In this document: positions 32,350 through 39,262 of the stretch, in pieces
How the letters are laid out: the number at the start of each line of letters is the position of its first letter
How positions within the stretch are numbered: the first letter of the stretch is position 1
Source: a virus
DNA: 39,262 bases
IMG/VR virus record: IMGVR_UViG_3300044712_001720
Location: 1-39,262 of that record
Strand: one strand, 5' to 3'
The notes under the pieces: model-generated
Databases searched by the model: none
Seen by the model: only the letters and a program-made list of their open reading frames with translations
What the model was told of the DNA's origin: nothing
Made by a program: the position numbers and the translations under genes

Positions 32350-32739
32350 ATGAAAAAAATATTATTAATTTGTATTGCAGTTTTTACAGTCATACTTTTC
32401 TCGTCCTGTAATTTTACTGTAGACTCGGAATCCAACAAACCAAAAATATCCGTTAGATTTCAGAATCTGCTTTACAATAACGAAATTGAGTTTAATTTTG
32501 CACATGGAATAAAACTTGGAAACGCTAAATATGAAGGCACTCTTTTATTTGGACATGTTACGGATTACATCAATTGTTCATCTGGAGAAAAATCTTTGCA
32601 ATTTAAAACAATTAATGGCGACTGGTTGACTGTAAGTACTAGAGCAATAAATATACCTGATAAAAGCGCGAAATATTCCTTGGTTATGACTGGCGATCTG
32701 AGTGGTGCTTGGTATTATGAATTGATAAAGGACGAGTAA
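32350..32739 (+). CDS. Lipoprotein, candidate lysogenic-conversion (moron) gene
   Basis: 129 residues: MKK basic start, hydrophobic span, then a lipobox LFSSC with Cys20. Phe at -3 and Ser at -1 are unusual in E. coli but typical of the relaxed spirochaete lipobox. The mature part (about 109 residues) is beta-rich and Asn/Lys/Tyr-rich. It has its own promoter, reads opposite to most of the genome, and ends one base from the integrase stop. Such lipoproteins expressed from prophages often alter the cell surface or block superinfection; that role is inferred. AT-rich compared with neighbours. Confidence 0.75.
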   Translation: MKKILLICIAVFTVILFSSCNFTVDSESNKPKISVRFQNLLYNNEIEFNFAHGIKLGNAKYEGTLLFGHVTDYINCSSGEKSLQFKTINGDWLTVSTRAINIPDKSAKYSLVMTGDLSGAWYYELIKDE

Positions 32740-32740
32740 A

Positions 32741-33811
32741 TTACTTTTTAACTTCAAACCCATATTCTGGCAACGCATCAACCGCAGCCTTTTTCTTTCT
32801 ACTCGTTACTGCCGCATAGCTCATAGTCGTCTCAATTTTCGAATGTCCCAGGAGCTTCATGACCGTATACACGTCAGCGCCGGATTCAAGCAGGTCCGTC
32901 GCGTTGGTATGCCTGGCTATGTGCCAGCCAATCGCTTTGGTCAGTCCCGCATCCACTCCCCATTTATGTAAATAGGGATTTGTATTTTCAATGTTCTTCA
33001 CTGCGGCAATTCGTGGGAAAACAAAATCACCAGGGCTATGTTTTATACCGTCGTCAATTAATGCCCATCCCTCGGCTTTTATAGGGATAGATACATCCTC
33101 GTCGGTTTTAATTTGACCTTTTAGAATTTTGCGGGCAACAACGTCAATGTCTCCCCACTTGAGGGACCGAAGATCAGAAACACGCAAGCCGGTAACGAGT
33201 CCAAAAAACCACGCCTGCCGGATCGCCGGACCGATGCCGGTTTTCTGTCCACCGATCGGTGTCTCGATCAACTTTTGAATTTCCCAGTCTTCCAGGAAAG
33301 GCTTCATTTTCTTTTTGACTTTGATATGCTTCACGCCCTCGCCCGGATCATTAGCAATTATTTTATCTCGGTACATTCTTTTAAATTGCGCCCTGAGTGA
33401 ATTGCAGTAATGCTCGCACGTTTGAGCGGTCACGCCGGCGACGGATAAAAGCTCTTCCTGGAATCGCTCCATCCAGGCAGTGTTCAGGTCTTCAAGACGC
33501 GTCCCTGGGCGCAACGTCTTCACCCAATGAACAACTTTGTGAATGGCGTATTGCGTAGATTTTCCTTTTACAGATTCTTCCAGGTATTGATATAAGAGAC
33601 CCTTGCCGGCCGTCGGATCCAATACGTTATTTTGACGCGCGACAATGGACATTTCTTTTTTTGTGCGGATCGTCTCGGCAAGTCGGAATACTTCCTTGGC
33701 GAGCTGCTTGTCCGCGGGAATGGTCAAGCCAGTTGACTCCCACCATCTTTTGCCATGATAATAAAAATCGAGATAAATCTTACCTTTTGACTCTCGAATC
33801 TTTACCCCCAC
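32741..33811 (-). CDS. int: Tyrosine integrase
   Basis: 356 residues. The N-terminal arm-type domain (about 1-60, KIYLDFYYHGKRWWESTG) and core-binding domain (about 75-165) precede the catalytic domain. Catalytic residues are R210 (TGLRVSDL), H297 and R300 (HIAR), H323 (LLGH) and the nucleophile Y332 (TTMSYA). A full-length integrase makes the phage temperate by site-specific insertion. The gene faces the lipoprotein gene tail to tail, and 3' sequences of the lysis operon lie upstream. The attachment site is probably just upstream (33812-34120). Confidence 0.95.
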   Translation of the reverse strand: MGVKIRESKGKIYLDFYYHGKRWWESTGLTIPADKQLAKEVFRLAETIRTKKEMSIVARQNNVLDPTAGKGLLYQYLEESVKGKSTQYAIHKVVHWVKTLRPGTRLEDLNTAWMERFQEELLSVAGVTAQTCEHYCNSLRAQFKRMYRDKIIANDPGEGVKHIKVKKKMKPFLEDWEIQKLIETPIGGQKTGIGPAIRQAWFFGLVTGLRVSDLRSLKWGDIDVVARKILKGQIKTDEDVSIPIKAEGWALIDDGIKHSPGDFVFPRIAAVKNIENTNPYLHKWGVDAGLTKAIGWHIARHTNATDLLESGADVYTVMKLLGHSKIETTMSYAAVTSRKKKAAVDALPEYGFEVKK

Positions 33812-33854
33812 CTGAAAACCTCCTATAAAAAAGCCAACACATAGGTTACATATA

Positions 33855-34118
33855 GCCTACAAATAAATATAAAAACACTTTAATTTATACAAATCAGATA
33901 AAACAAATATAAACGATTACACAGTGAATAATAACATGAAATTGATATAAAGCAAGGAAATATGAGCTAAAACAATAAAAAAAGCCCTCCTGGTAAAGAA
34001 GGGCTTAACACTTAGCGGCAATGGGGCTTTTTTCTATTGATTGCGCAAGACATACATAAGTTCTTTCTATACAAAGAAATAAAACTCATATGTTTATTTC
34101 GCCTACAAACAGCCTACA
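33855..34118. other. Candidate attP region with integrase arm-site repeats
   Basis: The AT-rich non-coding stretch upstream of int holds three direct GCCTACA copies: 33855-33861 and 34101-34107 (both extended as GCCTACAAA) and 34112-34118. They flank a terminator. Spaced short direct repeats on both sides of a core beside int are what arm-type integrase sites look like. The core itself cannot be fixed without the bacterial attB. Confidence 0.5.
33982..34006 (-). terminator. Rho-independent terminator
   Basis: AAGCCCT (33982-33988) pairs with AGGGCTT (34000-34006), 11-base loop. On the minus strand the stem is followed by a run of seven T. It lies after the lysis operon and before int, and insulates integrase expression from late transcription. 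Confidence 0.75.
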
Positions 34119-34124
34119 TGAGAA

Positions 34125-34146
34125 AGCCCCGAATTTCTTCGGGGCT
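34125..34146 (-). terminator. Terminator of the late/lysis operon
   Basis: AGCCCCGAA (34125-34133) and TTCGGGGCT (34138-34146) form a perfect 9-bp stem with a GAAA tetraloop on the transcribed strand. It lies 40 bases after the stop of the spanin-like gene. The T tail is short (TTCTC), so the second terminator downstream acts as backup. Confidence 0.8.
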
Positions 34147-34185
34147 CCTTCCAACTCAAAGTCATTTTCCCTGGTGTCCTCCTTT

Positions 34186-34689
34186 TTATTTTTTGAACAA
34201 ACCGAAATTCAGAAACTTACTTTTAAATTTCACATATAAAAGCATTGTACCCAAAACAAATAAAACGATTAGAATGCTCCACAGAATGGTATTTTGGTTT
34301 TCAACACGTTGACGCTTAGCGATCTCTTCTTGCTTGAGCTCAGTCTGGCGGTTTATTTCGTTTTGTTTTGAAGTCATAATTTTCAAGTTTTCGGCTTCGT
34401 ATCGCTCGTAGGATTCTCTCAAGGTCTTGGTCCGCGTCCGTTCCGCTGATAATTGCTCGTTCAAGGTCGTCGAGGTCTTCTGCAATTGCATTACTTTGTC
34501 CTGCAATTTGCTCACCTGTAATAGCGATATCTGCCTGTCCTTCGGATACTGCTGAGATATTTGCTCGAGTCTCGCGAGCTCCGCTTCCGGGATCAAGTAC
34601 CATATCTCGGCCGACAGTTCGGCAAGCTGAAAAAGAAACAAAAAACAGAATACACAAAAGAGAAACATAGATTTTTGTTTGTATGCCAT
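34186..34689 (-). CDS. Spanin-like inner protein: signal peptide, coiled coil, C-terminal membrane anchor
   Basis: 167 residues: an N-terminal signal-like hydrophobic stretch (about 8-26, FLFCVFCFLFLFQ), a long charged coiled coil (about 35-135) and a C-terminal span (about 138-157, TILWSILIVLFVLGTMLLYV) with a basic tail. An envelope-spanning coiled coil after the endolysin gene suggests the inner-membrane spanin, although classical Rz has an N-terminal anchor. The ATG at 34689 directly follows the TGA of the upstream gene and lies four bases after the start of the overprinted lipoprotein. Confidence 0.65.
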   Translation of the reverse strand: MAYKQKSMFLFCVFCFLFLFQLAELSAEIWYLIPEAELARLEQISQQYPKDRQISLLQVSKLQDKVMQLQKTSTTLNEQLSAERTRTKTLRESYERYEAENLKIMTSKQNEINRQTELKQEEIAKRQRVENQNTILWSILIVLFVLGTMLLYVKFKSKFLNFGLFKK

Positions 34690-34693
34690 TCAT
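34340..34693 (-). CDS. Outer-membrane spanin-like lipoprotein, overprinted on the spanin gene
   Basis: 117 residues. The signal peptide ends in a lipobox-like VSFSAC with Cys24; the mature part is polar and helical, ending NYDFKTKRNKPPD. It lies in the +1 frame within the 167-residue gene for almost its whole length, as in lambda Rz1 inside Rz. The ATG at 34693 overlaps the TGA of the 70-residue gene as ATGA. Phe at -3 of the lipobox fits spirochaete rules better than enterobacterial ones. Likely role: fusion of the outer membrane at lysis. Confidence 0.65.
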   Translation of the reverse strand: MNGIQTKIYVSLLCILFFVSFSACRTVGRDMVLDPGSGARETRANISAVSEGQADIAITGEQIAGQSNAIAEDLDDLERAIISGTDADQDLERILRAIRSRKLENYDFKTKRNKPPD

Positions 34694-34902
34694 CTTACCC
34701 GCCTTTTTGTTCTTCGAACAACGTGTTTTTCTTCTTCTGGATCACACTCGATCCCGCTAAGTCCAATTTTTTTAACTCGTGCATAATGAAAAAAAAGAAT
34801 AGCCATTAAGATGATGATTACCACCGCCCCAACAACAGCGCCAATGATAATTATCAAATCGACTGTGGTTTTTTCCAATAATTTTGTTGTTACATCATTC
34901 AT
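34690..34902 (-). CDS. Small single-span protein, candidate holin or pinholin
   Basis: 70 residues. One strong hydrophobic span (about 15-41, VDLIIIIGAVVGAVVIIILM) is followed by a basic C-terminal tail (VVRRTKRRVR). It lies between the endolysin and spanin genes. A single-span class-III-like holin is plausible; a structural membrane protein is the alternative. Its TGA sits between the two overlapping spanin starts, implying re-initiation. Confidence 0.55.
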   Translation of the reverse strand: MNDVTTKLLEKTTVDLIIIIGAVVGAVVIIILMAILFFHYARVKKIGLSGIECDPEEEKHVVRRTKRRVR

Positions 34903-34911
34903 ATACCCTCC

Positions 34912-35406
34912 CTATGGTAATTGATAATGTGGATAATCAACCATGTCCTCATCGTCGTCGCCGTCAAGTTTGGTTAATCCGTCTCTATCCCAATCGCCTC
35001 CCCAGGTGAATCCTTGAGCAATGAACGCAGCTGCTATCTTTTTCCAACGCGGATCCGATTCGGGAGGCCAAATAGCCCGACCATTTTCCAGAGGAACGAC
35101 ATCAAGCGCCCGGCCGGTCTGATGAGCGCTTCTTCCGGTGCCGCCTTCTGATATTCGCGTTCCATCACAATTGGTAACCGTATATTTATTTTCACGCTCA
35201 GTAAGCTCATATAAACCAGCCTTACGACGTTCAGCATTAACAAAGGCAAGCGGCTTTCTTCCCTGGCACCAAAGGGCATACTGCTCTTGCTTTTCACGTT
35301 TGGTATACATAACAACACAAGGCATATTTTTTTTCAGTAAATTTCCAAGAGCTTTTGCTGCAGCCAATCGTGTGTCGTCAGTAAGGTCTTTTAAATCTTT
35401 ACTCAT
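34912..35406 (-). CDS. Endolysin, M15-family peptidoglycan peptidase
   Basis: 164 residues. SAHQTGRALD (93-102) is the SxHxxGxAxD zinc motif with H95 and D102; HYQ (H160) near the C terminus supplies the last ligand. This is the VanY/L-Ala-D-Glu peptidase plan seen in T5-type endolysins. No signal peptide, so a holin is needed for release. It overlaps the preceding gene by four bases (ATGA). It should cut the peptide bridges of the host cell wall. Confidence 0.9.
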   Translation of the reverse strand: MSKDLKDLTDDTRLAAAKALGNLLKKNMPCVVMYTKREKQEQYALWCQGRKPLAFVNAERRKAGLYELTERENKYTVTNCDGTRISEGGTGRSAHQTGRALDVVPLENGRAIWPPESDPRWKKIAAAFIAQGFTWGGDWDRDGLTKLDGDDDEDMVDYPHYQLP

Positions 35407-35765
35407 ATTGCATCCTTTTTCATTTCCCCAAGTTTGGAACAGTTATCTTTGAAAAATAACCCGCTTATATATTTATCTGATTCTTTTTTAGCTTCCGACA
35501 TTATTTCAATTGCCTCTGCAGCCTCTCCGTTTACCTTGCCGTTTTTCAGGGCTCCAAATACCTGGATAGTAGCGCCGTCCTGTGCATCGAGCCTTTTAAA
35601 CTGATACATGGAAAGCTGCTTCATTTCCTGAATGTCGCATCTCATTTCAGGTATTTGATTCAAGAGCAAAAGAATCTTTTTTAATCGCGACATGATCCAC
35701 AAAATAATCGAGATAATTAGAACAGTTGCAACTCCCGGCGCGATGTTAATTAAAAAATCTTTCAT
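35403..35765 (-). CDS. Membrane protein upstream of endolysin, candidate holin
   Basis: 120 residues. One span at about 5-30 (INIAPGVATVLIISIILWIM), then a helical region to about 60 and a soluble tail. It precedes the endolysin with an ATGA overlap, the usual holin place, but has one span and a large tail, so it may instead be an anchor or antiholin. Two membrane candidates flank the endolysin. Confidence 0.55.
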   Translation of the reverse strand: MKDFLINIAPGVATVLIISIILWIMSRLKKILLLLNQIPEMRCDIQEMKQLSMYQFKRLDAQDGATIQVFGALKNGKVNGEAAEAIEIMSEAKKESDKYISGLFFKDNCSKLGEMKKDAI

Positions 35766-35783
35766 TTCGTTTGCTCCTTATAG

Positions 35784-38700
35784 TTAATCGTCTGTTGGGT
35801 AAGAAAATGTTATCATCACATCTGCTCCATTTGAAAAATTTGCATGAGTCATTTGGGCGCCTCCCTGCAAATTGAGATATAAATTGTTTGAATTTGGTAT
35901 AGTATAGAAGGTTGCAGGGCCGGATAATGAAACACCCGCTCCTGTATAGATACCGCCAGTACAATAAGAACTTGAAATATTTGCTGTTTTAAAAGGTAAT
36001 GCTGAGATTACAGCATTACCTATAGAGGTACCTTTTTGATTGAGATAATAATAAATTGATAGAAAGCATCTGTTTTTTGTCTTCTCATAATAAATTACTC
36101 TATCATAATAAGTCATTCCACCTGCATAACCTCCAAATGTCAAACCACATCGAGTGTCCGCAGTAGAGGTTGCAGCAACAGAAAAATATTCACTTATAAC
36201 ATTCCCAACACTGTCTACATAGACAATAAAATTTAAACTTGGTGATTTTATAGTATATGCCGTGCTTGCAATCGGAACCACCACATTCTCTTTCCCGCTC
36301 ACCCCCGTCGTAATGGTCAGTGTAAACGGCCCGCCACTCGACGCGACGAGATATTCTTTCGGAATAATGCAGGTGTACACTGCCTCGCCTTCTGGGATGG
36401 TGTATACCGTGTTTGCGGATACAGTTCCGGTAAGTGGCCGAATAATTTCACAGAACTGAACGGATTTAAGCCTAAGTTTTCCATTATTTAACTCAAACAC
36501 TTCGGTACCAGCAGAATCCTGTACAGAAATAGCCTTTTGCTGTCCCTGAGAGAATTCCCAAAGATCATCGAGGATGTGTTCGTTTTCAGTTACAAATTGG
36601 AAAGTGATATCGTATCCTGTGAGCTCATACGTATAGTTTGCATATAGCGGGAGGTCGGCACTCCAGGCTCCGGTTATTTCGCGCCAGGCAAATAGTTGGG
36701 GGGTAAATAAATACGCTTTTTTATCTCCTGCTCCTGCAAGAAAGCCGCTATCTCCATATGTAAATCCATAAATTCCAGGGGGTAAAGTTTGTCTTTTTGT
36801 CCAAACATATTCATCTACAGATGTAAATATATCTCCATTGGCACAACCTATAATTAATAGAGAATCGCTTTTATCATATTCAAATGCAACCGATCCAATA
36901 TTTTGTCTTTGAGTCCACGTAATTCCATCAGGTGATGTATATAAAGTATTGACTGTAGCTATATGAAAAAGTGTTTTCCCAAAAAAAAGCCTATATTTAG
37001 TTATGGTAAAAACTTGTTCTGTCCAAGTAAGTGCATCTGAAGATGTATATATTTTACTCGCAACACTAACAACAAAAACATTATTACCAAATGCCACAAA
37101 AACTTGTGAACTTCCCGCTAGACTAAGTCTTTCTGTAAAAGTAATTAAATTAGTAGATGTATAAATTTTATTATTATTTAATCCAAACACATAGATTGCT
37201 TTTTCGTAAATTATTGATGAGCATTGCACTCCAAAGTTATGTTTTTCAGTCCAATATATACCATCTGAAGAGGTATATATTTTATAATCAGGATATGATG
37301 TAGCTAATATAAATATATTATTCTGAAATACTAAACAACTCGAATAAGACGGGAAAGTCGCTCGTTCTGTCCAGGTGATTGCATCAGGGGATGTATAAAC
37401 TTTATTATCATCACAAGACACTACATATATGGAATTTCCAAAAGCGGCGTCCGAGACATACTCATAAAATTCATGGGCTTCCGTCCATTCCTGTGGTGCA
37501 GATTTTATTTTTACCTCAAAATCTCCCTCTACCGCACCATCCGTTAAAATGTTTAAATCATTAACGCCAGTGCCTGTGAATGTTACTGCAGCAACCCCTA
37601 CATTTTCTTTAATTTTTAATCGAGTATTTTGTTGACTACTTGAGCCAATATTTAATGAAGTCGATATCTTTGTTGATCCATCTGATGGATCAACATCTAA
37701 ATCGGGATCCGCTGAGGAAGTAGACTTAACTTGAAAACGTCCAACAATCACAGAAGCAATAGCCGTAACAAAAAAGCTTTGTAATTTTATTGCAAGTTTC
37801 CATAAACCATTTTCTCGCCAGCGCCTGAAAAATGATGTGTCTTCCGGAGCGTCTCCTGATCCGTCTGATCCAAGCAAGAAGGTCCCTTCCGGATCAGGAT
37901 CCCCGGTTCCTGGACTCATAATAAGCTTATAATCTGGCGTATCACCATTGATAGTTCCCAGTTTGGCATTAATAGCCGCAAGATTCTCGGCAAGCAGAGT
38001 ATGCGCAACAACAGCCCCCTCGGCTATTTGCGCAGCGCCTATTGCCTGGGCAACAATATCAACAGTTCCTGTTGGTCTTGCGAGAACAGAAACACCGGCC
38101 GACCAGGTGCCGAGTAGTGTCCTGGTGAGGTTAGTCGAGAGCGGAACGATTGAAACGCCTCGGACACGATAATAAAATTTTGTGTCTTTTGGAGTGCTAA
38201 CTGTTTGGTCTTTTAACGGTAATGTTTGTGAAATCTGTTCAACAGGAGTAAAATAAACGCCGGTTGTTCCATCAGTATAATTATTTTCATTTGCCCGAGC
38301 ATCGAGAGTTATATCAGGCTTAAGCCATTCGTCCTCGCTTGGTAAAGTATCTTTTTTGAAAACCTGTACGTCATAGCCGAATTTGCCATATTGATTCCCA
38401 TTATTCCAGTTAATTACCGCTTCGCGTCCATTACAATACGGAACTAGTACCGGAACAGGAGGAATCCAGGTACCGTAATTTGTTACATCAACGATTTTTC
38501 CGGTAGCTGATGGGCCATAAGTTTCTGCCTGATATCCGTAAATATTTTCTGGCCTTACACGGAAACGATATTTACTTAAGGGTATCGGCCCCGGAACGGT
38601 TACAGTGTTTTTTTCAGGATATCCATCAACAGCACGATCAAAAATATACGTGTAGGTTGGGTTTCCGGTACTGACAAAACGCGTCCAGGTATCTCCCTCG

Positions 38701-39262
38701 TCGTATGATACATCAATCAAATGCCGTGCAATTTTATTTTTTAAACTCACTAACGGCCATGCCCAGGTGATAACGATAGAATCTCTCGTCGCAACCGGGA
38801 ATATATCGACTATACTATCAGGCTTCGCAACCGACGGATCCACTGGCGCGCGTAATCCTCCGAGCGCAACAGCTTCGCGGGCAACAAAGTATTCCTTGAA
38901 AACGAGCCGCACCTCGTCCCCAATCCCTTCCCATTCTGATTTCACGGTCATATCATCAAATAACGGTTTTGGATTAGTCCCGCCAATTCCATAGAGATAT
39001 AAAAGCAAGGCCGCATATTTGGCCATATACGCAATTTCTTCTGAACTCTCTTCCGTCGCTTGCGCCAAAACGGTTGAATATTCTGCCGTGATAATATCCC
39101 ATTCACGTTTTAATTCGCGCTTTTCTTCGGGCATAATCACATTATCCGAGGCCATATCGGTAATCCGCTGCAAAAGTTGCAAAGTATCTCCGATAGCCAT
39201 TTGTGACTTCCCGGTCTGAGCTTCGAGCAAAGCAAGAACCTGAGCCGTTTGCGGTGAATTTA
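35784..39262 (-). CDS. Tail fibre / receptor-binding protein with beta-propeller (continues at 1-197)
   Basis: Complete protein of 1182 residues across the circle junction. Numbering from ATG 197: helical start (1-140); two fibronectin-III-like domains (about 155-300 and 305-430, ending YYRVRGVS); a helical trimer-stalk-like stretch (IAEGAVVAHTLLAENLAAIN, about 440-460); then a propeller from about 615 to 870. Six Asp-box-like repeats KxYTSxDxxxWTxR, the first at residue 644 and the sixth at 834, are spaced about 38 residues, with a weaker seventh after them. The last 160 residues (FGGYAGGMTYYDRV...SALPFKT) resemble C-terminal jelly-roll tips of fibres. It should bind the host surface. TAA at 35784 precedes the lysis cassette. 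Confidence 0.8.
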   Translation of the reverse strand, partial: NSPQTAQVLALLEAQTGKSQMAIGDTLQLLQRITDMASDNVIMPEEKRELKREWDIITAEYSTVLAQATEESSEEIAYMAKYAALLLYLYGIGGTNPKPLFDDMTVKSEWEGIGDEVRLVFKEYFVAREAVALGGLRAPVDPSVAKPDSIVDIFPVATRDSIVITWAWPLVSLKNKIARHLIDVSYDEGDTWTRFVSTGNPTYTYIFDRAVDGYPEKNTVTVPGPIPLSKYRFRVRPENIYGYQAETYGPSATGKIVDVTNYGTWIPPVPVLVPYCNGREAVINWNNGNQYGKFGYDVQVFKKDTLPSEDEWLKPDITLDARANENNYTDGTTGVYFTPVEQISQTLPLKDQTVSTPKDTKFYYRVRGVSIVPLSTNLTRTLLGTWSAGVSVLARPTGTVDIVAQAIGAAQIAEGAVVAHTLLAENLAAINAKLGTINGDTPDYKLIMSPGTGDPDPEGTFLLGSDGSGDAPEDTSFFRRWRENGLWKLAIKLQSFFVTAIASVIVGRFQVKSTSSADPDLDVDPSDGSTKISTSLNIGSSSQQNTRLKIKENVGVAAVTFTGTGVNDLNILTDGAVEGDFEVKIKSAPQEWTEAHEFYEYVSDAAFGNSIYVVSCDDNKVYTSPDAITWTERATFPSYSSCLVFQNNIFILATSYPDYKIYTSSDGIYWTEKHNFGVQCSSIIYEKAIYVFGLNNNKIYTSTNLITFTERLSLAGSSQVFVAFGNNVFVVSVASKIYTSSDALTWTEQVFTITKYRLFFGKTLFHIATVNTLYTSPDGITWTQRQNIGSVAFEYDKSDSLLIIGCANGDIFTSVDEYVWTKRQTLPPGIYGFTYGDSGFLAGAGDKKAYLFTPQLFAWREITGAWSADLPLYANYTYELTGYDITFQFVTENEHILDDLWEFSQGQQKAISVQDSAGTEVFELNNGKLRLKSVQFCEIIRPLTGTVSANTVYTIPEGEAVYTCIIPKEYLVASSGGPFTLTITTGVSGKENVVVPIASTAYTIKSPSLNFIVYVDSVGNVISEYFSVAATSTADTRCGLTFGGYAGGMTYYDRVIYYEKTKNRCFLSIYYYLNQKGTSIGNAVISALPFKTANISSSYCTGGIYTGAGVSLSGPATFYTIPNSNNLYLNLQGGAQMTHANFSNGADVMITFSYPTDD
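39136..39262. repeat. Terminal direct repeat, copy 2 (circle-closing overlap)
   Basis: Exact second copy of bases 1-127. Joining 39262 to base 128 restores the 5' end of the tail-fibre gene, so the window should be read as a circle. Confidence 0.95.

Noticed and set aside
35784-39262. Diversity-generating retroelement, as in the related BPP-1 phage
   Set aside because: No reverse transcriptase frame exists in the genome and I see no template/variable repeat pair in the fibre end.
1-39262. CRISPR array or insertion sequence
   Set aside because: No regularly spaced repeats and no transposase-like frame; the only DNA recombinases are the integrase and HNH nucleases.

Overview
The window is a complete, circularly closed genome of a temperate, podovirus-like (short-tailed) phage of about 39.1 kb. 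Its first 127 bases (1-127) recur exactly as its last 127 (39136-39262). The contig is therefore a closed circle cut inside the tail-fibre gene, not a linear piece with real ends. The morphogenesis set (head-tail connector portal, Bbp19-like protein, scaffold, capsid, Bbp16-like cement protein, two T7 gp11-like adaptors, gp12-like nozzle, gp14/gp15/gp16-like ejection proteins) resembles the Bordetella BPP-1-type podoviruses. No RNA or DNA polymerase and no reverse transcriptase were found. The host is diderm: the phage carries a spanin-type lysis pair, lipoproteins and an M15 endolysin. A spirochaete (Treponema-like) host is my inference from the SSB sequence, the CI-type repressor and relaxed FSAC/FSSC-like lipoboxes; confidence is moderate to low.

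Layout. A lysogeny switch lies at 31.0-31.1 kb. A CI-like repressor operon reads to the right, and nearly everything else is read to the left from one divergent promoter. In leftward order: a small helix-turn-helix and early hypothetical genes (31.0-28.0 kb); a tRNA-like region (27.9-27.3 kb); single-strand-binding proteins, an HNHc-type nuclease and a DnaD/DUF6291-like replication protein (27.1-24.4 kb); small genes and an HNH endonuclease (24.4-21.8 kb); terminase, portal and head genes (21.8-14.8 kb); tail adaptors, nozzle and ejection proteins (14.7-0.2 kb). Across the circle junction come the beta-propeller tail fibre (197 back to 35784) and the lysis cassette (35.8-34.2 kb), which ends in strong terminators. 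A tyrosine integrase and probable attP region (32.7-34.1 kb) close the circle.

Only three convincing genes read rightward: the repressor, a small partner ORF, and a lipoprotein with its own consensus promoter between switch and integrase, which is the layout of a lysogenic-conversion gene. Genes are densely packed, with many ATGA, TAATG or TAAATG junctions implying translational coupling. Several real small genes under about 60 codons sit in apparent gaps.

Points of most interest: a 2632-residue polyvalent ejection protein with both an HEXXH metallopeptidase motif and an exact RadC-type JAMM motif; a spanin-like pair almost fully overprinted in two frames, with start codons four bases apart; one roughly 50-residue module inserted in three consecutive tail genes; atypical tRNA genes; and more than threefold excess of the palindrome GGATCC.
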